DNA of 64,000 nt from Cloacibacterium normanense (GTDB lineage: Bacteria > Bacteroidota > Bacteroidia > Flavobacteriales > Weeksellaceae). The position numbers were made by a program, and so were the translations under genes. This document shows positions 17,226 to 25,798 of this stretch, piece by piece. Under the pieces are notes generated by a model. It was given only the letters and a program-made list of their open reading frames with translations, was not told where the DNA came from and did not search any database. The first letter of the stretch is position 1. Each line of letters opens with the position of its first letter. The stretch is from contig NZ_PTPZ01000009.1 in the NCBI RefSeq assembly GCF_002943105.1, positions 54,583-118,582 on the forward strand, read 5' to 3'.

Positions 17226-17277
17226 TTAGATTTTAAAGGATGTTTCCAAAAAATTTAAAATCTAAAATCTAAAATCT
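17226..17277. repeat. Inverted AGATTTT/AAAATCT repeat
   Basis: TTTAGATTTT near 17226 is followed by three tandem AAAATCT copies (17257-17277), the reverse complement of the heptamer at 11761. The two arms can pair into a hairpin between ddl and coaD. Confidence 0.75.
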
Positions 17278-17286
17278 AGAATTTCT

Positions 17287-17745
17287 ATGAAAATCGCTGT
17301 ATTTCCAGGATCTTTTGACCCGATTACTTTAGGACATCTTGACATTATTGAAAGAGCTGTTCCTCTGTTTGATAAACTCATCATCGCTATCGGACAGAAT
17401 TCTCAGAAAAAATATATGTTTCCGCTAGAAAAACGCATGGAATTTATTCAAAAATCTGTAGCGCATTTCCCCAATGTAGAAGTAGATTATTTTGAAGGAT
17501 TAACCATCGATTATTGCATCAAAAAAGAAGCTCAATTTATTCTGAGAGGTCTCAGAAATCCTGCCGATTTTGAATTTGAAAAAGCAATTGCTCATACCAA
17601 TAGAACTTTGGCGAGAAGAAAATTAGAAACTGTTTTCTTGCTTACCTCTTCTGGAAAATCATTTATCAGCAGCAGCATTGTAAGAGAAATTATTTCAAAC
17701 AAAGGAGAATATCAATTATTTGTTCCTGATGCAGTGAGAGTTTAG
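17287..17745 (+). CDS. coaD: Phosphopantetheine adenylyltransferase
   Basis: Penultimate enzyme of coenzyme A synthesis: transfers AMP to 4'-phosphopantetheine. Nucleotidyltransferase motif PGSFDPITLGH is at 6-16 and the C-terminal SSSIVREI (about 128-135) corresponds to the ISSS/T-x-VRE signature. At 152 residues it is full length. It lies 78 nt after ddl on the same strand and may be co-transcribed despite the repeat between them. Confidence 0.96.
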   Translation: MKIAVFPGSFDPITLGHLDIIERAVPLFDKLIIAIGQNSQKKYMFPLEKRMEFIQKSVAHFPNVEVDYFEGLTIDYCIKKEAQFILRGLRNPADFEFEKAIAHTNRTLARRKLETVFLLTSSGKSFISSSIVREIISNKGEYQLFVPDAVRV

Positions 17746-17788
17746 ATTTTTTTAATTTTCACTCAAATTTTTTAAACTTTTTCTACCT

Positions 17789-18421
17789 ATGCTTCCAGAT
17801 TTTACCTTTTTAATAGAAGTGCTTGGTACGATATCTTTTGCGATGTCGGGAAGTTTTGCGGCTATGCAAAAGCGTTTCGATCCTTTTGGCGTTCTTATTA
17901 TTGCATTTGTAACTTCTGTAGGTGGTGGAACCGTAAGAGACCTATTATTAGATGTCCCTGTTTTTTGGATGCACGATTTATTAGCCGTGAGTTTGATTTT
18001 TTTCACTGCTATTTTTACGATGATATTCAAATTAATTGAGAAAAAATTTCAGGTAACGCTTTTTATTTTTGATAGTCTTGGATTGGGACTTTTTACAATT
18101 ATTGGGGTTCAAAAAGGACTAAACGCAGACTTACATCCCGTTATTGGAGTAGTTTTAGGCACAATTACTGGTTGTTTTGGTGGAATTATCAGAGATATTT
18201 TACTGAATAGAATTCCTTTGATTTTCAGAAAAGAAATTTATGCGACTGCAGCAATTGTAGGTGGAATAGTCTACATCCTTCTGAGAAATTTCAGTGGTTT
18301 GTCTGAAGAAATCAATCAAATCTTAACCATTCTTCTTATTGTAAGCATTAGAACACTAGCGGTAAAATACCATTGGCAAATGCCAAAATTTTACGGAAAT
18401 TTCAATGATGCAGAAATGTAG
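17789..18421 (+). CDS. TRIC-like (UPF0126/YicG) membrane protein
   Basis: A 210-residue integral membrane protein with two homologous halves, each with a glycine-rich GGG-x-x-RD motif (SVGGGTVRDLLLD at about 49-61 and GCFGGIIRDILLNR near residue 130). This is the two-repeat architecture of prokaryotic trimeric intracellular cation (TRIC) channels. About seven hydrophobic helices are visible. It probably forms a cation-selective channel, but the physiological role is not known in bacteria. It starts 43 nt after coaD. Confidence 0.85.
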   Translation: MLPDFTFLIEVLGTISFAMSGSFAAMQKRFDPFGVLIIAFVTSVGGGTVRDLLLDVPVFWMHDLLAVSLIFFTAIFTMIFKLIEKKFQVTLFIFDSLGLGLFTIIGVQKGLNADLHPVIGVVLGTITGCFGGIIRDILLNRIPLIFRKEIYATAAIVGGIVYILLRNFSGLSEEINQILTILLIVSIRTLAVKYHWQMPKFYGNFNDAEM

Positions 18422-18496
18422 GAAGTTTGGAAGTCCGAAGTCGGAAGTAAAAAACCTATATCTCGCAACTCTTTGAAGGACAAGACAAACCATAAA

Positions 18497-18525
18497 AAAA
18501 CTTCTGAAAGATTTCTCAGAAGTTT
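18497..18525. terminator. Bidirectional terminator
   Basis: AAAACTTCTGA (18497-18507) pairs with TCAGAAGTTTT (18515-18525), with A/T tails on both sides, between the convergent TRIC-like gene and the 188-residue gene. Upstream of it (18421-18450) are degenerate GGAAGT direct repeats. Confidence 0.7.
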
Positions 18526-18577
18526 TATTTATAATATGCCAATTTATTGGCTCTTTTTACTTTTAACTTGGCTCTCT

Positions 18578-19144
18578 TTAGAAGAATTTTCCTCTGTGTC
18601 TCATTTGTGGATTATGCATGTGTTTTTGCATAGAAGGCATTTTCAATTGGTCTTTCATCATTTTTATTTGATCCGCCATCATTCCTTGATCGTCTAATCT
18701 TTTGGCTTCTTCTAATAATTTTTGAGCTTCTGCTTTTCTTCCTTTAGAAAGTGCTGCTGCAGCTATATTTAACGTAGCCATTGCTCTATCATGCTTCATA
18801 TTTAATCCGTATTCTAAAGCTTTTTTCATTAATGGTTCTACTTTTGCAGGATGTTCTTGCGCTAGAGTTAACCCTTGTAAATAATGAAAATAGCCATATT
18901 GTGATTTGTGCAACTGAGATTGGTAGTTTTTAATGTAAGTTAACCAATGTGCAGCTTTTACAAAATTCTGTTTTCTCATTTGCCAAAAAGCCAATAAGAT
19001 GTATTCATTTTTGAAAAATAATAAAATAGGACTCAGCGAAAAGAATATTACTACAATTCCCCATCCTATTTGACGGTTCATCATCAGGTAAACTCCTGCA
19101 GCAATCATTAAGCCAGCAATTAAAAATTTTATGTACTTATTCAT
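18578..19144 (-). CDS. Membrane-anchored TPR-like protein
   Basis: A 188-residue protein with two N-terminal transmembrane helices (about 5-22 and 27-46) followed by a helical region with TPR-like spacing (about 55-150: AAHWLTYIKNYQ..., YFHYLQGLTLAQ..., ATLNIAAAALSKG). It ends in a Met/His-rich tail (MQKHMHNPQMRHR). The function is unknown. The Met/His tail could bind a metal such as copper, but that is speculative. It is transcribed alone, convergent with the TRIC-like gene. Confidence 0.7.
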   Translation of the reverse strand: MNKYIKFLIAGLMIAAGVYLMMNRQIGWGIVVIFFSLSPILLFFKNEYILLAFWQMRKQNFVKAAHWLTYIKNYQSQLHKSQYGYFHYLQGLTLAQEHPAKVEPLMKKALEYGLNMKHDRAMATLNIAAAALSKGRKAEAQKLLEEAKRLDDQGMMADQIKMMKDQLKMPSMQKHMHNPQMRHRGKFF

Positions 19145-19195
19145 CTCTTAAAATTAAGTGTGCAAATATAAAAATTAGATGTTAGATTTCAGACA

Positions 19196-19690
19196 TTAGA
19201 CGCTAGTCTTTTTTGTAAAAGTTTGAAAACAAAAATCATATTGATTCTTTTCGTCTTTTTCATGGCAAGTTTCTTGAGTTTTCTGCCAAATTTTCTCGTC
19301 AATTTTTGGAAAATAAGTATCCGCATTTAGCGTAGCATCTACCAAAGTAATCTCTAATTGGTCTGCCAAATCTATCGTTTGTTCATAAATAGTACCTCCA
19401 CCAATCACAAAAACATTTTCGTCTATTTTTTTGGCAAATTTCAGTGCTTCTTTAATACTTCCTACGATAAGAATTCCTTCTTCAAACCAATCATTTTTTC
19501 TACTAATCACAATATTGGTACGATTAGGAAGTGGTTTACCAATACTTTCGTAGGTTTTTCTGCCCATAATAATTGGGTGACCACTCGTAAGTTCTTTAAA
19601 ATGTTTTAAATCTTTAGGTAAATGCCAAAGCAACTGGTTATCAACACCAATTTCTCTGTTTTTCCCCATTGCTACTACTATTGTAATCAT
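19196..19690 (-). CDS. folA: Dihydrofolate reductase
   Basis: NADPH-dependent reduction of dihydrofolate to tetrahydrofolate; target of trimethoprim. The 164-residue protein shows IGVDNQLLWHLPKDLKHFK (substrate site, with Asp at the catalytic acidic position), GRKTYESIGKPLPNRTNIVISR and IGGGTIYEQ (NADPH site). A minus-strand TAATTTTG element (19714-19707) lies just before the ATG. Chromosomal type, with no sign of transfer. It is divergent from the lemA-like operon. Confidence 0.96.
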   Translation of the reverse strand: MITIVVAMGKNREIGVDNQLLWHLPKDLKHFKELTSGHPIIMGRKTYESIGKPLPNRTNIVISRKNDWFEEGILIVGSIKEALKFAKKIDENVFVIGGGTIYEQTIDLADQLEITLVDATLNADTYFPKIDEKIWQKTQETCHEKDEKNQYDFCFQTFTKKTSV

Positions 19691-19775
19691 TTCAAGGTAT
19701 ATTTTACAAAATTAGCATAATATTTGTATATTTGGTTTACTGAATCACTTAATACACAATTAAAAAAATTAAACT

Positions 19776-20384
19776 ATGAACAACAAAGGATGTTTTGGCA
19801 TTGGAACAATAGGTTTGGTGCTAATTGGCGCAATTGCATTGGTAATATTTTGGGGAATTGGCATTAGAAATGGTTTTGTAGGAAGCGAACAAAACGTAAA
19901 CGAAAAATGGGCTAATGTAGAAACCGTTTACCAAAAAAGAGCAAACCTTATTCCTAACTTAGAAAGAACCGTAAAATCTTATGCTAAATTCGAGCAAGAA
20001 ACCTTAACCAAAGTAATCGAAGCACGTTCTAAAGCAACTCAAGTAACCATCGACCCAACTAATATGACCGAAGCTGATTTGGCAAAATTCCAAGCTGCAC
20101 AAGGTGAATTATCTGGCGCTTTGAGTAGATTGATGGCAGTAGTAGAACAATATCCTAACCTAAAAGCTGACCAACAATTTATCGATTTCCAAAGAGAATA
20201 TACCGCGATAGAAAACAGCATAAGAGCGGAAACCGTAAATTATAACGCTGCGGTGAAAGAATACAATACTTCTATTAAAGTTTTCCCGAATAACATCATC
20301 GCAAATTTCTCTAATTTCAAAGAAAAACCTTTATTTAAAGCAGATGCAGGTGCTGAAAAAGCTCCTGAAGTTTTCACTGAATAA
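19776..20384 (+). CDS. LemA family protein
   Basis: A 202-residue protein with an N-terminal transmembrane helix (about 5-27) and a long helical domain with the LemA signature (NEKWANVETVYQKRANLIPNL). LemA proteins are commonly encoded next to TPM-domain proteins, as here, but their biochemical role is not established. A TATATTTG element (19727-19734) gives a leader of about 35 nt. Its stop codon overlaps the next ATG by one base. Confidence 0.92.
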   Translation: MNNKGCFGIGTIGLVLIGAIALVIFWGIGIRNGFVGSEQNVNEKWANVETVYQKRANLIPNLERTVKSYAKFEQETLTKVIEARSKATQVTIDPTNMTEADLAKFQAAQGELSGALSRLMAVVEQYPNLKADQQFIDFQREYTAIENSIRAETVNYNAAVKEYNTSIKVFPNNIIANFSNFKEKPLFKADAGAEKAPEVFTE

Positions 20385-20812
20385 TGAGTAATTTTTTAAA
20401 TAATATTCAAATGGCTTCCCTTGTGGAAGCCATTCAACAAGCGGAAGACCATTCTACCGGAGAAATCCGTGTGCATATAGACCAAAACTCAGATGATAAT
20501 AATGCCAAAATTGCTTTTGACGTTTTTAAATCTCTGGGAATGGACAAAACCAAAGAAAGAAATGGCGTACTTTTTCATGTAAATTTTGAACAAAAATACT
20601 TAACCATTATTGGTGATAAAGGCATTCATGAAAAAGTGCATCAAAAATTTTGGAATGATTTGCATGACAAAATAACCTCAGCTTTCTCTCAAGGTCAATA
20701 TTTCGAAGGTTTGCGAGATGCTATTTTAGAAACCGGATTAGAATTGAAAAAATTCTTCCCCATTGACGGAGAAAATCACAATGAATTACCTAATGAAATT
20801 ACCTTCTCTTAA
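20384..20812 (+). CDS. TPM-domain protein without membrane anchor
   Basis: A 142-residue soluble protein consisting mainly of one TPM domain (about 10-120: EAIQQAEDHSTGEIRVHID..., GVLFHVNFEQKYLTIIGDKGIHEKV). TPM domains have been linked to acid phosphatase activity in plants and to photosystem assembly; the bacterial role is unknown. It is translationally coupled to lemA (TAATG). Its 3' end overlaps the start of the second TPM gene by 20 nt. Confidence 0.88.
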   Translation: MSNFLNNIQMASLVEAIQQAEDHSTGEIRVHIDQNSDDNNAKIAFDVFKSLGMDKTKERNGVLFHVNFEQKYLTIIGDKGIHEKVHQKFWNDLHDKITSAFSQGQYFEGLRDAILETGLELKKFFPIDGENHNELPNEITFS

Positions 20813-21587
20813 AAATTTCTTCGTTTTAGTTTTACTGAGCTGTTATAGTTTTATTTCAGCACAATATAACGTTCCAGAACCTCCCAGTAAAATTTATCCT
20901 GTTTATGACGAAGTAGGTTTATTAAACGCTACGGAAACAGAAGAAATCAACCAAAAACTCATCAAATTTGCAGATTCTTCTTCTACAGAAATTCTGGTAG
21001 TCATTATCCCTACAACGAATGGAGAAGATGTAAATTTTGTAGCGACACAATGGGGAGAAAAATGGAAAATCGGAGAAAAAGAACAAGATAACGGCGTTGT
21101 TTTCCTTATTGCAACCGAAGACAGAAAAATGTCTATTCAGCAAGGTCGAGGTGTAGAACAATATCTTACCGCTTCTGTTTCTGGGCAAATTCTTGATTAT
21201 TTGGTCACGCCAAATTTCAAAAAAGGGCAATGGTTTGCAGGAATAAATGCTGGAACTTCTGCAATAATGGATGCAGTAAGAGGCAAATTTAAACCACTTT
21301 CTGAATCAGAACCTCAACCGATTGATATTTCCCTGAAACACATTCTAATTTTTGCACTTATTCTGTTCTTCATTATTTATATTTTGTCAAAAAGTAATAA
21401 TGGTGGAGGTTTTGGCAATGACGATGGAGATGTAATACTTACCAGAAGAGGAAGAAGAGTCTATCCAGGTGGTTTTTTCCCAGGAAGTTTTGGAGGTGGT
21501 TTCGGTGGCGGAAGTTCAAGCGGTGGATTTGGCGGTTTCGGTGGTGGCGGAAGTTTTGGCGGAGGTGGCGCTTCTGGAGGTTGGTAG
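20793..21587 (+). CDS. TPM-domain membrane protein with Gly-rich tail
   Basis: A secreted or membrane TPM protein: a signal peptide (MKLPSLKNFF...SFISAQ), a TPM domain (about 30-150: VYDEVGLLNATETEEIN...), one transmembrane helix (about 185-203) and a C-terminal Gly/Ser/Phe-rich tail ending GGASGGW. I choose ATG 20793; in-frame ATGs at 20781 and 20763 give extra charged residues before the signal. Third gene of the lemA-TPM-TPM operon, likely an envelope complex; the function is unknown. Confidence 0.87.
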   Translation: MKLPSLKNFFVLVLLSCYSFISAQYNVPEPPSKIYPVYDEVGLLNATETEEINQKLIKFADSSSTEILVVIIPTTNGEDVNFVATQWGEKWKIGEKEQDNGVVFLIATEDRKMSIQQGRGVEQYLTASVSGQILDYLVTPNFKKGQWFAGINAGTSAIMDAVRGKFKPLSESEPQPIDISLKHILIFALILFFIIYILSKSNNGGGFGNDDGDVILTRRGRRVYPGGFFPGSFGGGFGGGSSSGGFGGFGGGGSFGGGGASGGW

Positions 21588-21613
21588 AAAATTAAAATTT
21601 AAGAAAAATAACC

Positions 21614-21784
21614 ATGAAAAACTTAATGTACATTTCTAGTCTTTTATTAATTACTATTTCTATTTTTTTACTTATTGAATATCCAAATTCAAATAGAACT
21701 AGCTTGATTTCTGGATTTTTCTTATCAATAGGATTTATGTTAAACATTGCCTCATACTTAATTATAAAAAATCAAAAAGAATAA
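21614..21784 (+). CDS. Small two-helix membrane protein (56 residues)
   Basis: The ORF starts at ATG 21614, 26 nt after the TPM gene, and encodes two hydrophobic helices (about 4-21 and 33-51) joined by a short polar loop (EYPNSNRTS) and a basic tail (IIKNQKE). The regular amphipathic/hydrophobic layout supports a real small membrane protein, perhaps read from the same message. I do not recognise a family. Confidence 0.5.
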   Translation: MKNLMYISSLLLITISIFLLIEYPNSNRTSLISGFFLSIGFMLNIASYLIIKNQKE

Positions 21785-21802
21785 GAATTTATTTAAATTT
21801 AT

Positions 21803-21910
21803 TTTGTCATTCTGAATGAAATTTTGCGAAGCATTATGAAATGAAGAATCTATTTAAAATTATTTCTTAAAGATTTTTCGGCTCCACTTCGTTCCTCTCA
21901 AAATGACAAA
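21803..21910. repeat. REP/MITE-like imperfect palindrome
   Basis: A 108-nt element has terminal inverted repeats TTTGTCATTCTGAA (21803-21816) and CTCAAAATGACAAA (21897-21910), matching at 12 of 14 positions, and inner arms GAAGAATCT/AGATTTTTC. Its two halves fold on each other. It is non-coding and sits between convergent transcription units. Similar GTCATTCTGAA elements are frequent in flavobacterial intergenic DNA, as far as I recall. Confidence 0.75.
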
Positions 21911-21952
21911 TGAAATAGTTTTAAACAGACTCTAAAACATTAAAAATCAAAT

Positions 21953-21982
21953 AAAAAGCAACTCAAAATCGAGTTGCTTTTT
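21953..21982. terminator. Bidirectional terminator
   Basis: The perfect 12-bp stem AAAAAGCAACTC/GAGTTGCTTTTT has a six-base loop. The A/T tails serve both the plus-strand TPM unit and the minus-strand DUF2807 gene. Confidence 0.8.
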
Positions 21983-22019
21983 CGGTTTAATAAAATTGGA
22001 ATATGAAGAAAAATGAATT

Positions 22020-22823
22020 TTAATTTATATTTACGCTTCCACTGCTGCTTTCAGAAGAAGAAATAACAGGATTTCCCAGTTTTTTAAGATTTACATCTCC
22101 ACTAGAAGAAGCTTGTGCTGAAGCTTTTTGAGAAACCATCGCAGAAATACTTCCTGAAGAGGAAGCGTGAAACTCTCCTTCTTTTACTTCTAAATTTCTC
22201 CCGTTAAAATCACCAGAAGAACTCGCGTGAAAGCTACCGTGTTGCACTTTTCCATCTACAGAAAAATCGCCACTAGAAGAAACTTCGAAACGAGCATAAT
22301 CTGCCCAAACTTTTCCAGAAAAACTACCACTACTTCCTACAGAAATATCCAATTGATTGGCTTCTAAATGTCCGTCAACGTCCGCAGAGCTGGAAACATC
22401 TACTTTCAGTTTATTTTGCATAAAAGTATCTTTCACCTTTACAGAAGCACTAGAATTCGCTCTCAATTCATCAAAATCTTTAGCATAAACAACAGCTTTT
22501 ACTCTTTCTGTAGAAATAGGATTTCTATAATCAGAATCTACATAAATTCTTACGTTTTGTCCGTTTTGTTCTACTTTCACAAATTCTAAAATATCTGAAG
22601 GCGCAGAAATAACTACTTTTTCTACATTAGATTTTACAATATCTGCATGAATAGAAGTAGAAACTTCTATGCTATTGAAATCTCCCGAAAATACTTTTTC
22701 AGTCATCGGTCCATTTCCTTTTTTGCCTGTGAAAATATCACCAATGCTTCCATCATCAGATTTCACATTGATACAAGAAGCTAATGATAAGCTTAAAAGA
22801 AAGACAGGAATCGTTTTTTGCAT
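22020..22823 (-). CDS. DUF2807 (head GIN domain) lipoprotein
   Basis: A 267-residue putative lipoprotein: signal peptide with lipobox LASC, Cys17 being the lipidated residue. A repetitive DUF2807 domain follows, predicted as a right-handed beta-helix. From about residue 120 the SSSG/SSSAD motif repeats about every 17-20 residues, consistent with one helical turn each. Such proteins are abundant in Bacteroidota and of unknown function, possibly adhesive or structural. It is divergent from the M3 peptidase gene. Confidence 0.85.
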   Translation of the reverse strand: MQKTIPVFLLSLSLASCINVKSDDGSIGDIFTGKKGNGPMTEKVFSGDFNSIEVSTSIHADIVKSNVEKVVISAPSDILEFVKVEQNGQNVRIYVDSDYRNPISTERVKAVVYAKDFDELRANSSASVKVKDTFMQNKLKVDVSSSADVDGHLEANQLDISVGSSGSFSGKVWADYARFEVSSSGDFSVDGKVQHGSFHASSSGDFNGRNLEVKEGEFHASSSGSISAMVSQKASAQASSSGDVNLKKLGNPVISSSESSSGSVNIN

Positions 22824-22948
22824 GATTAATATTTTAATAATTAGACGTTTAGATTTATTTTTTGTTACAAAATTGCTTTTGACAGAATACTGAATCGCTT
22901 TCTACAAATTTTGTATCTTTAACCCTATAAATATTCAACAATTTAACA

Positions 22949-25078
22949 ATGAAAAATATTACATCAATTTTGCTGATGTCTGCATTAGGTTTCAGCATTT
23001 CTTGTTCTATCATGAAAGAAAATACCACAAAAATTGATGATACTGCTGTTTTAAACAATCCTTTTTATAAGAAAAGTACATTGCAGTATCAGGCTCCAGA
23101 ATTTGACAAAATTAAAGACGAACATTTTGCTCCCGCTTTTGACTATGGTTTAAAAGTAAACGAAGCAGAAATTGCTACAATCGTTAGCAACAAGGAAGCA
23201 GCCACATTTGAAAATACCATTTTGGCACTTGAAAAAAGCGGTGAAGTATTGAAACGTGCGCAAATTGTTTTCTACAACCTTACTGGTTCTAATACCAATC
23301 CTACTCTACAGAAAATAGAAGAACAATACGCTCCTATTTTTGCATCTCATGCAGATAAAATTTATTTAAATTCTGCACTTTATAATAGAATTAAAGCCAT
23401 TAAAACAGATGGTTTAGATGCAGAAGATCAAAGATTGTTAGAAGTGTACAAGCAACGTTTTGAATTGGCTGGTGCAAATCTTTCTGATGCCGACAAAGAG
23501 CAAATGAAAAAAATAAACGCAGAATTGGCAACACTTTCTACTCAGTTTTCTAGTAAATTATTAGAAGCGAGAAAAAAAGGAGCTGTTTTAATTTCAGACG
23601 TTAAGGAATTAGACGGATTATCTGCTGATGAAATCGCTGCTGCAGCTACAGATGCTAAAAATGCTGGTTATGAAGGTAAATATCTTTTGACTTTGCTCAA
23701 TACTACTCAACAACCGCTTCTTCAAAATCTTAAAAACAGAGCGACCAGAGAAAAATTATTCAAAGCTTCTTGGTACAGAGCAGAAAAAGGAGATGAAAAT
23801 GATACAAGAACGATTCTCGAAAGACAAGCGAAACTGAGAATGGAGAAAGCGCATCTTATGGGAAAATCTTCTTACGCTGAACTGAATTTGGTAGACCAAA
23901 TGGCAAAAAAACCAGAAAACGCAATGGATCTACTTTACCAATTAGGAAAACCCGCAGTAGAGCAAGCGAAAAGAGAAATTGTAGATATTCAAGCGCTAAT
24001 TGATGCTCAAAAAGGCGGCTTCGAACTCGCACCTTGGGATTGGAATTTCTATGCAGAACAAGTGCGTAAAGCAAAATATGACTTAGACGAAAACCAAATC
24101 AAACCTTATTTTGAAGTGTCTACCGTTTTAGAAAAAGGCGTTTTCTACGCTGCAGAAAAATTCTACGGAATTACCTTTAAAGAAAGAAAAGATTTACCAG
24201 TTTATCATCCAGATGTAGTAGCTTATGAAGTTTTTGATAGAGACGGAAAATCTTTAGCGATTTATTACTTAGATTTTTACACCAGAGATAATAAAAATGG
24301 TGGCGCTTGGATGAGCAACTTCGTAGAACAATCATTTATGACAGGAACTAAACCTGTAATTGTAAATGTTTTCAACTACCAAAAACCTGCTCCAGGAAAA
24401 CCTTCATTAATTTCTTATGATGATGTTTCTACTATGTTCCACGAGTTTGGGCATACTTTACACGGACTTTTTGCCAACCAAAAATACATTACCATTTCTG
24501 GAACCAATGTTCCTAGAGATTTTGTAGAATTCCCTTCTCAAATCAATGAATTTTTTGCGCTAGAGCCTTCAGTTCTTAAAAATTATGCACTACACTATGA
24601 AACCAAACAACCAATGCCTCAAACTTTGGTAGATAAAATTAAAAAAGCGGCTACTTTTAACCAAGGTTATGCCACTACAGAATTGGTTTCTGCGGCAACA
24701 TTAGATATGGCTTGGCATTCTGTAAAATCTGAAGCTGAAATAAAACCTACTTTAGATTTTGAAAAAGAAGTCTTAACTAAATACGGATTTACTTTGCCAC
24801 AAGTTCCACCAAGATATCATTCTCCTTATTTTGCTCACATTTGGGGAGGCGGTTATTCTGCAGGTTATTACGCTTATATGTGGAGCGATGTTCTGAATGC
24901 AGATGCTTGGAAATGGATTACGGACAATGGTGGAATGACCAGAGAAAACGGCGATCGTTTCAGAAAATATATTCTATCTGTAGGAAATTCTGTAGACTTG
25001 AATCAAGCGTTCAAAGATTTTACAGGAAGAACTCCAGATATTAAACCACTTTTACAAAACAAAGGATTTGTGAAATAG
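22949..25078 (+). CDS. dcp: M3-family oligopeptidase lipoprotein (Dcp-like)
   Basis: Zinc metallopeptidase degrading short peptides, most like peptidyl-dipeptidase Dcp or oligopeptidase A. The zinc motif HEFGH is at about 498-502, with the third ligand Glu in the INEFF segment some 25 residues later. Full length at 709 residues. The N-terminus carries a signal peptide with lipobox ISC (Cys19), so it probably acts on peptides in the periplasm rather than the cytosol. Dipeptidase specificity versus OpdA is not resolved here. A strong terminator follows. Confidence 0.9.
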   Translation: MKNITSILLMSALGFSISCSIMKENTTKIDDTAVLNNPFYKKSTLQYQAPEFDKIKDEHFAPAFDYGLKVNEAEIATIVSNKEAATFENTILALEKSGEVLKRAQIVFYNLTGSNTNPTLQKIEEQYAPIFASHADKIYLNSALYNRIKAIKTDGLDAEDQRLLEVYKQRFELAGANLSDADKEQMKKINAELATLSTQFSSKLLEARKKGAVLISDVKELDGLSADEIAAAATDAKNAGYEGKYLLTLLNTTQQPLLQNLKNRATREKLFKASWYRAEKGDENDTRTILERQAKLRMEKAHLMGKSSYAELNLVDQMAKKPENAMDLLYQLGKPAVEQAKREIVDIQALIDAQKGGFELAPWDWNFYAEQVRKAKYDLDENQIKPYFEVSTVLEKGVFYAAEKFYGITFKERKDLPVYHPDVVAYEVFDRDGKSLAIYYLDFYTRDNKNGGAWMSNFVEQSFMTGTKPVIVNVFNYQKPAPGKPSLISYDDVSTMFHEFGHTLHGLFANQKYITISGTNVPRDFVEFPSQINEFFALEPSVLKNYALHYETKQPMPQTLVDKIKKAATFNQGYATTELVSAATLDMAWHSVKSEAEIKPTLDFEKEVLTKYGFTLPQVPPRYHSPYFAHIWGGGYSAGYYAYMWSDVLNADAWKWITDNGGMTRENGDRFRKYILSVGNSVDLNQAFKDFTGRTPDIKPLLQNKGFVK

Positions 25079-25116
25079 ATAAAATGTGAATTTTACTTCG
25101 CAACTCAATAGTGAAT

Positions 25117-25147
25117 AAAAAACCGCAGAAGTCGTTTCTGTGGTTTT
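25117..25147 (+). terminator. Terminator after the M3 peptidase gene
   Basis: AACCGCAGAA (25121-25130) pairs with TTCTGTGGTT (25136-25145) with one G-U pair, followed by a T-run. Confidence 0.8.
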
Positions 25148-25207
25148 TTGTATTTTAAGAATAGTAAATTTTCTTTTTTCAAAGATTAAAATTTTTAGAT
25201 TTGTGAC

Positions 25208-25657
25208 ATGAACAAATTCCAACTACACCTATTTCTGTTTTTAAAAATCCCAATTTCTTGGATTGCAGGAGTGCGTCTAAAAGTAATGAATGATGAAATC
25301 TGCGTCACCAAAGTGAAATTCGGCTGGCTGAACCAAAACCCTTTTAATTCTATGTTTTGGGCAGTTCAAGGAATGGCTGCAGAGTTTTCTACGGGGTTTC
25401 TTTGCGCCGAAAAAATTAGAAAATCTGGCAAAAAAATCTCTATGTTGGTGGTTCATAACCAAGCAGAATTTACCAAAAAAGCAGTGGGTAGAGTTACTTT
25501 TTCTTGTCTTCAAGGAAAAGAACTGGATGCCGTTTTACAAAAAGCCATCGAAACAGGAGAAGGACAAACTTTAACCCTATTTTCTGAAGGTAAAGACCAA
25601 AAAGGTGATGTGGTTTCTAAATTTGCTTTTACCTGGAGTTTTAAAGTGAAAAACTAG
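25208..25657 (+). CDS. DUF4442 (hotdog-fold) protein
   Basis: A 149-residue cytosolic protein matching DUF4442, a family with the thioesterase-like hotdog fold. The central helix segment NPFNSMFWAVQGMAAEFSTG and strands CVTKVKFGW, KKISMLVVHNQAEF and GRVTFSCLQG are visible. It may bind an acyl-CoA-like ligand, but no substrate is known and no neighbour suggests one. The 140-nt gap to comF holds nothing recognisable. Confidence 0.78.
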   Translation: MNKFQLHLFLFLKIPISWIAGVRLKVMNDEICVTKVKFGWLNQNPFNSMFWAVQGMAAEFSTGFLCAEKIRKSGKKISMLVVHNQAEFTKKAVGRVTFSCLQGKELDAVLQKAIETGEGQTLTLFSEGKDQKGDVVSKFAFTWSFKVKN

Positions 25658-25798
25658 AGAAACTCTTGCTAATAAAGCAGATTTAGCAGATATAATCAGC
25701 CAAATCTGGGAGAAAACATCATCAAAATCAATCATAAAAAGCGGGTTGGTTTATTATTTTTCACTATTTTAGTTTTCTAAAACTAAAAACCATTTTCT

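Noticed and set aside
20763..20792. Earlier ATGs for the second TPM protein
   Set aside because: They add charged residues before a standard signal peptide; 20793 gives the cleanest start.
25658..25798. RNA or repeat between DUF4442 and comF
   Set aside because: It contains loosely repeated GCAGAT/AAATCTG words but no stable fold or promoter-terminator pair.
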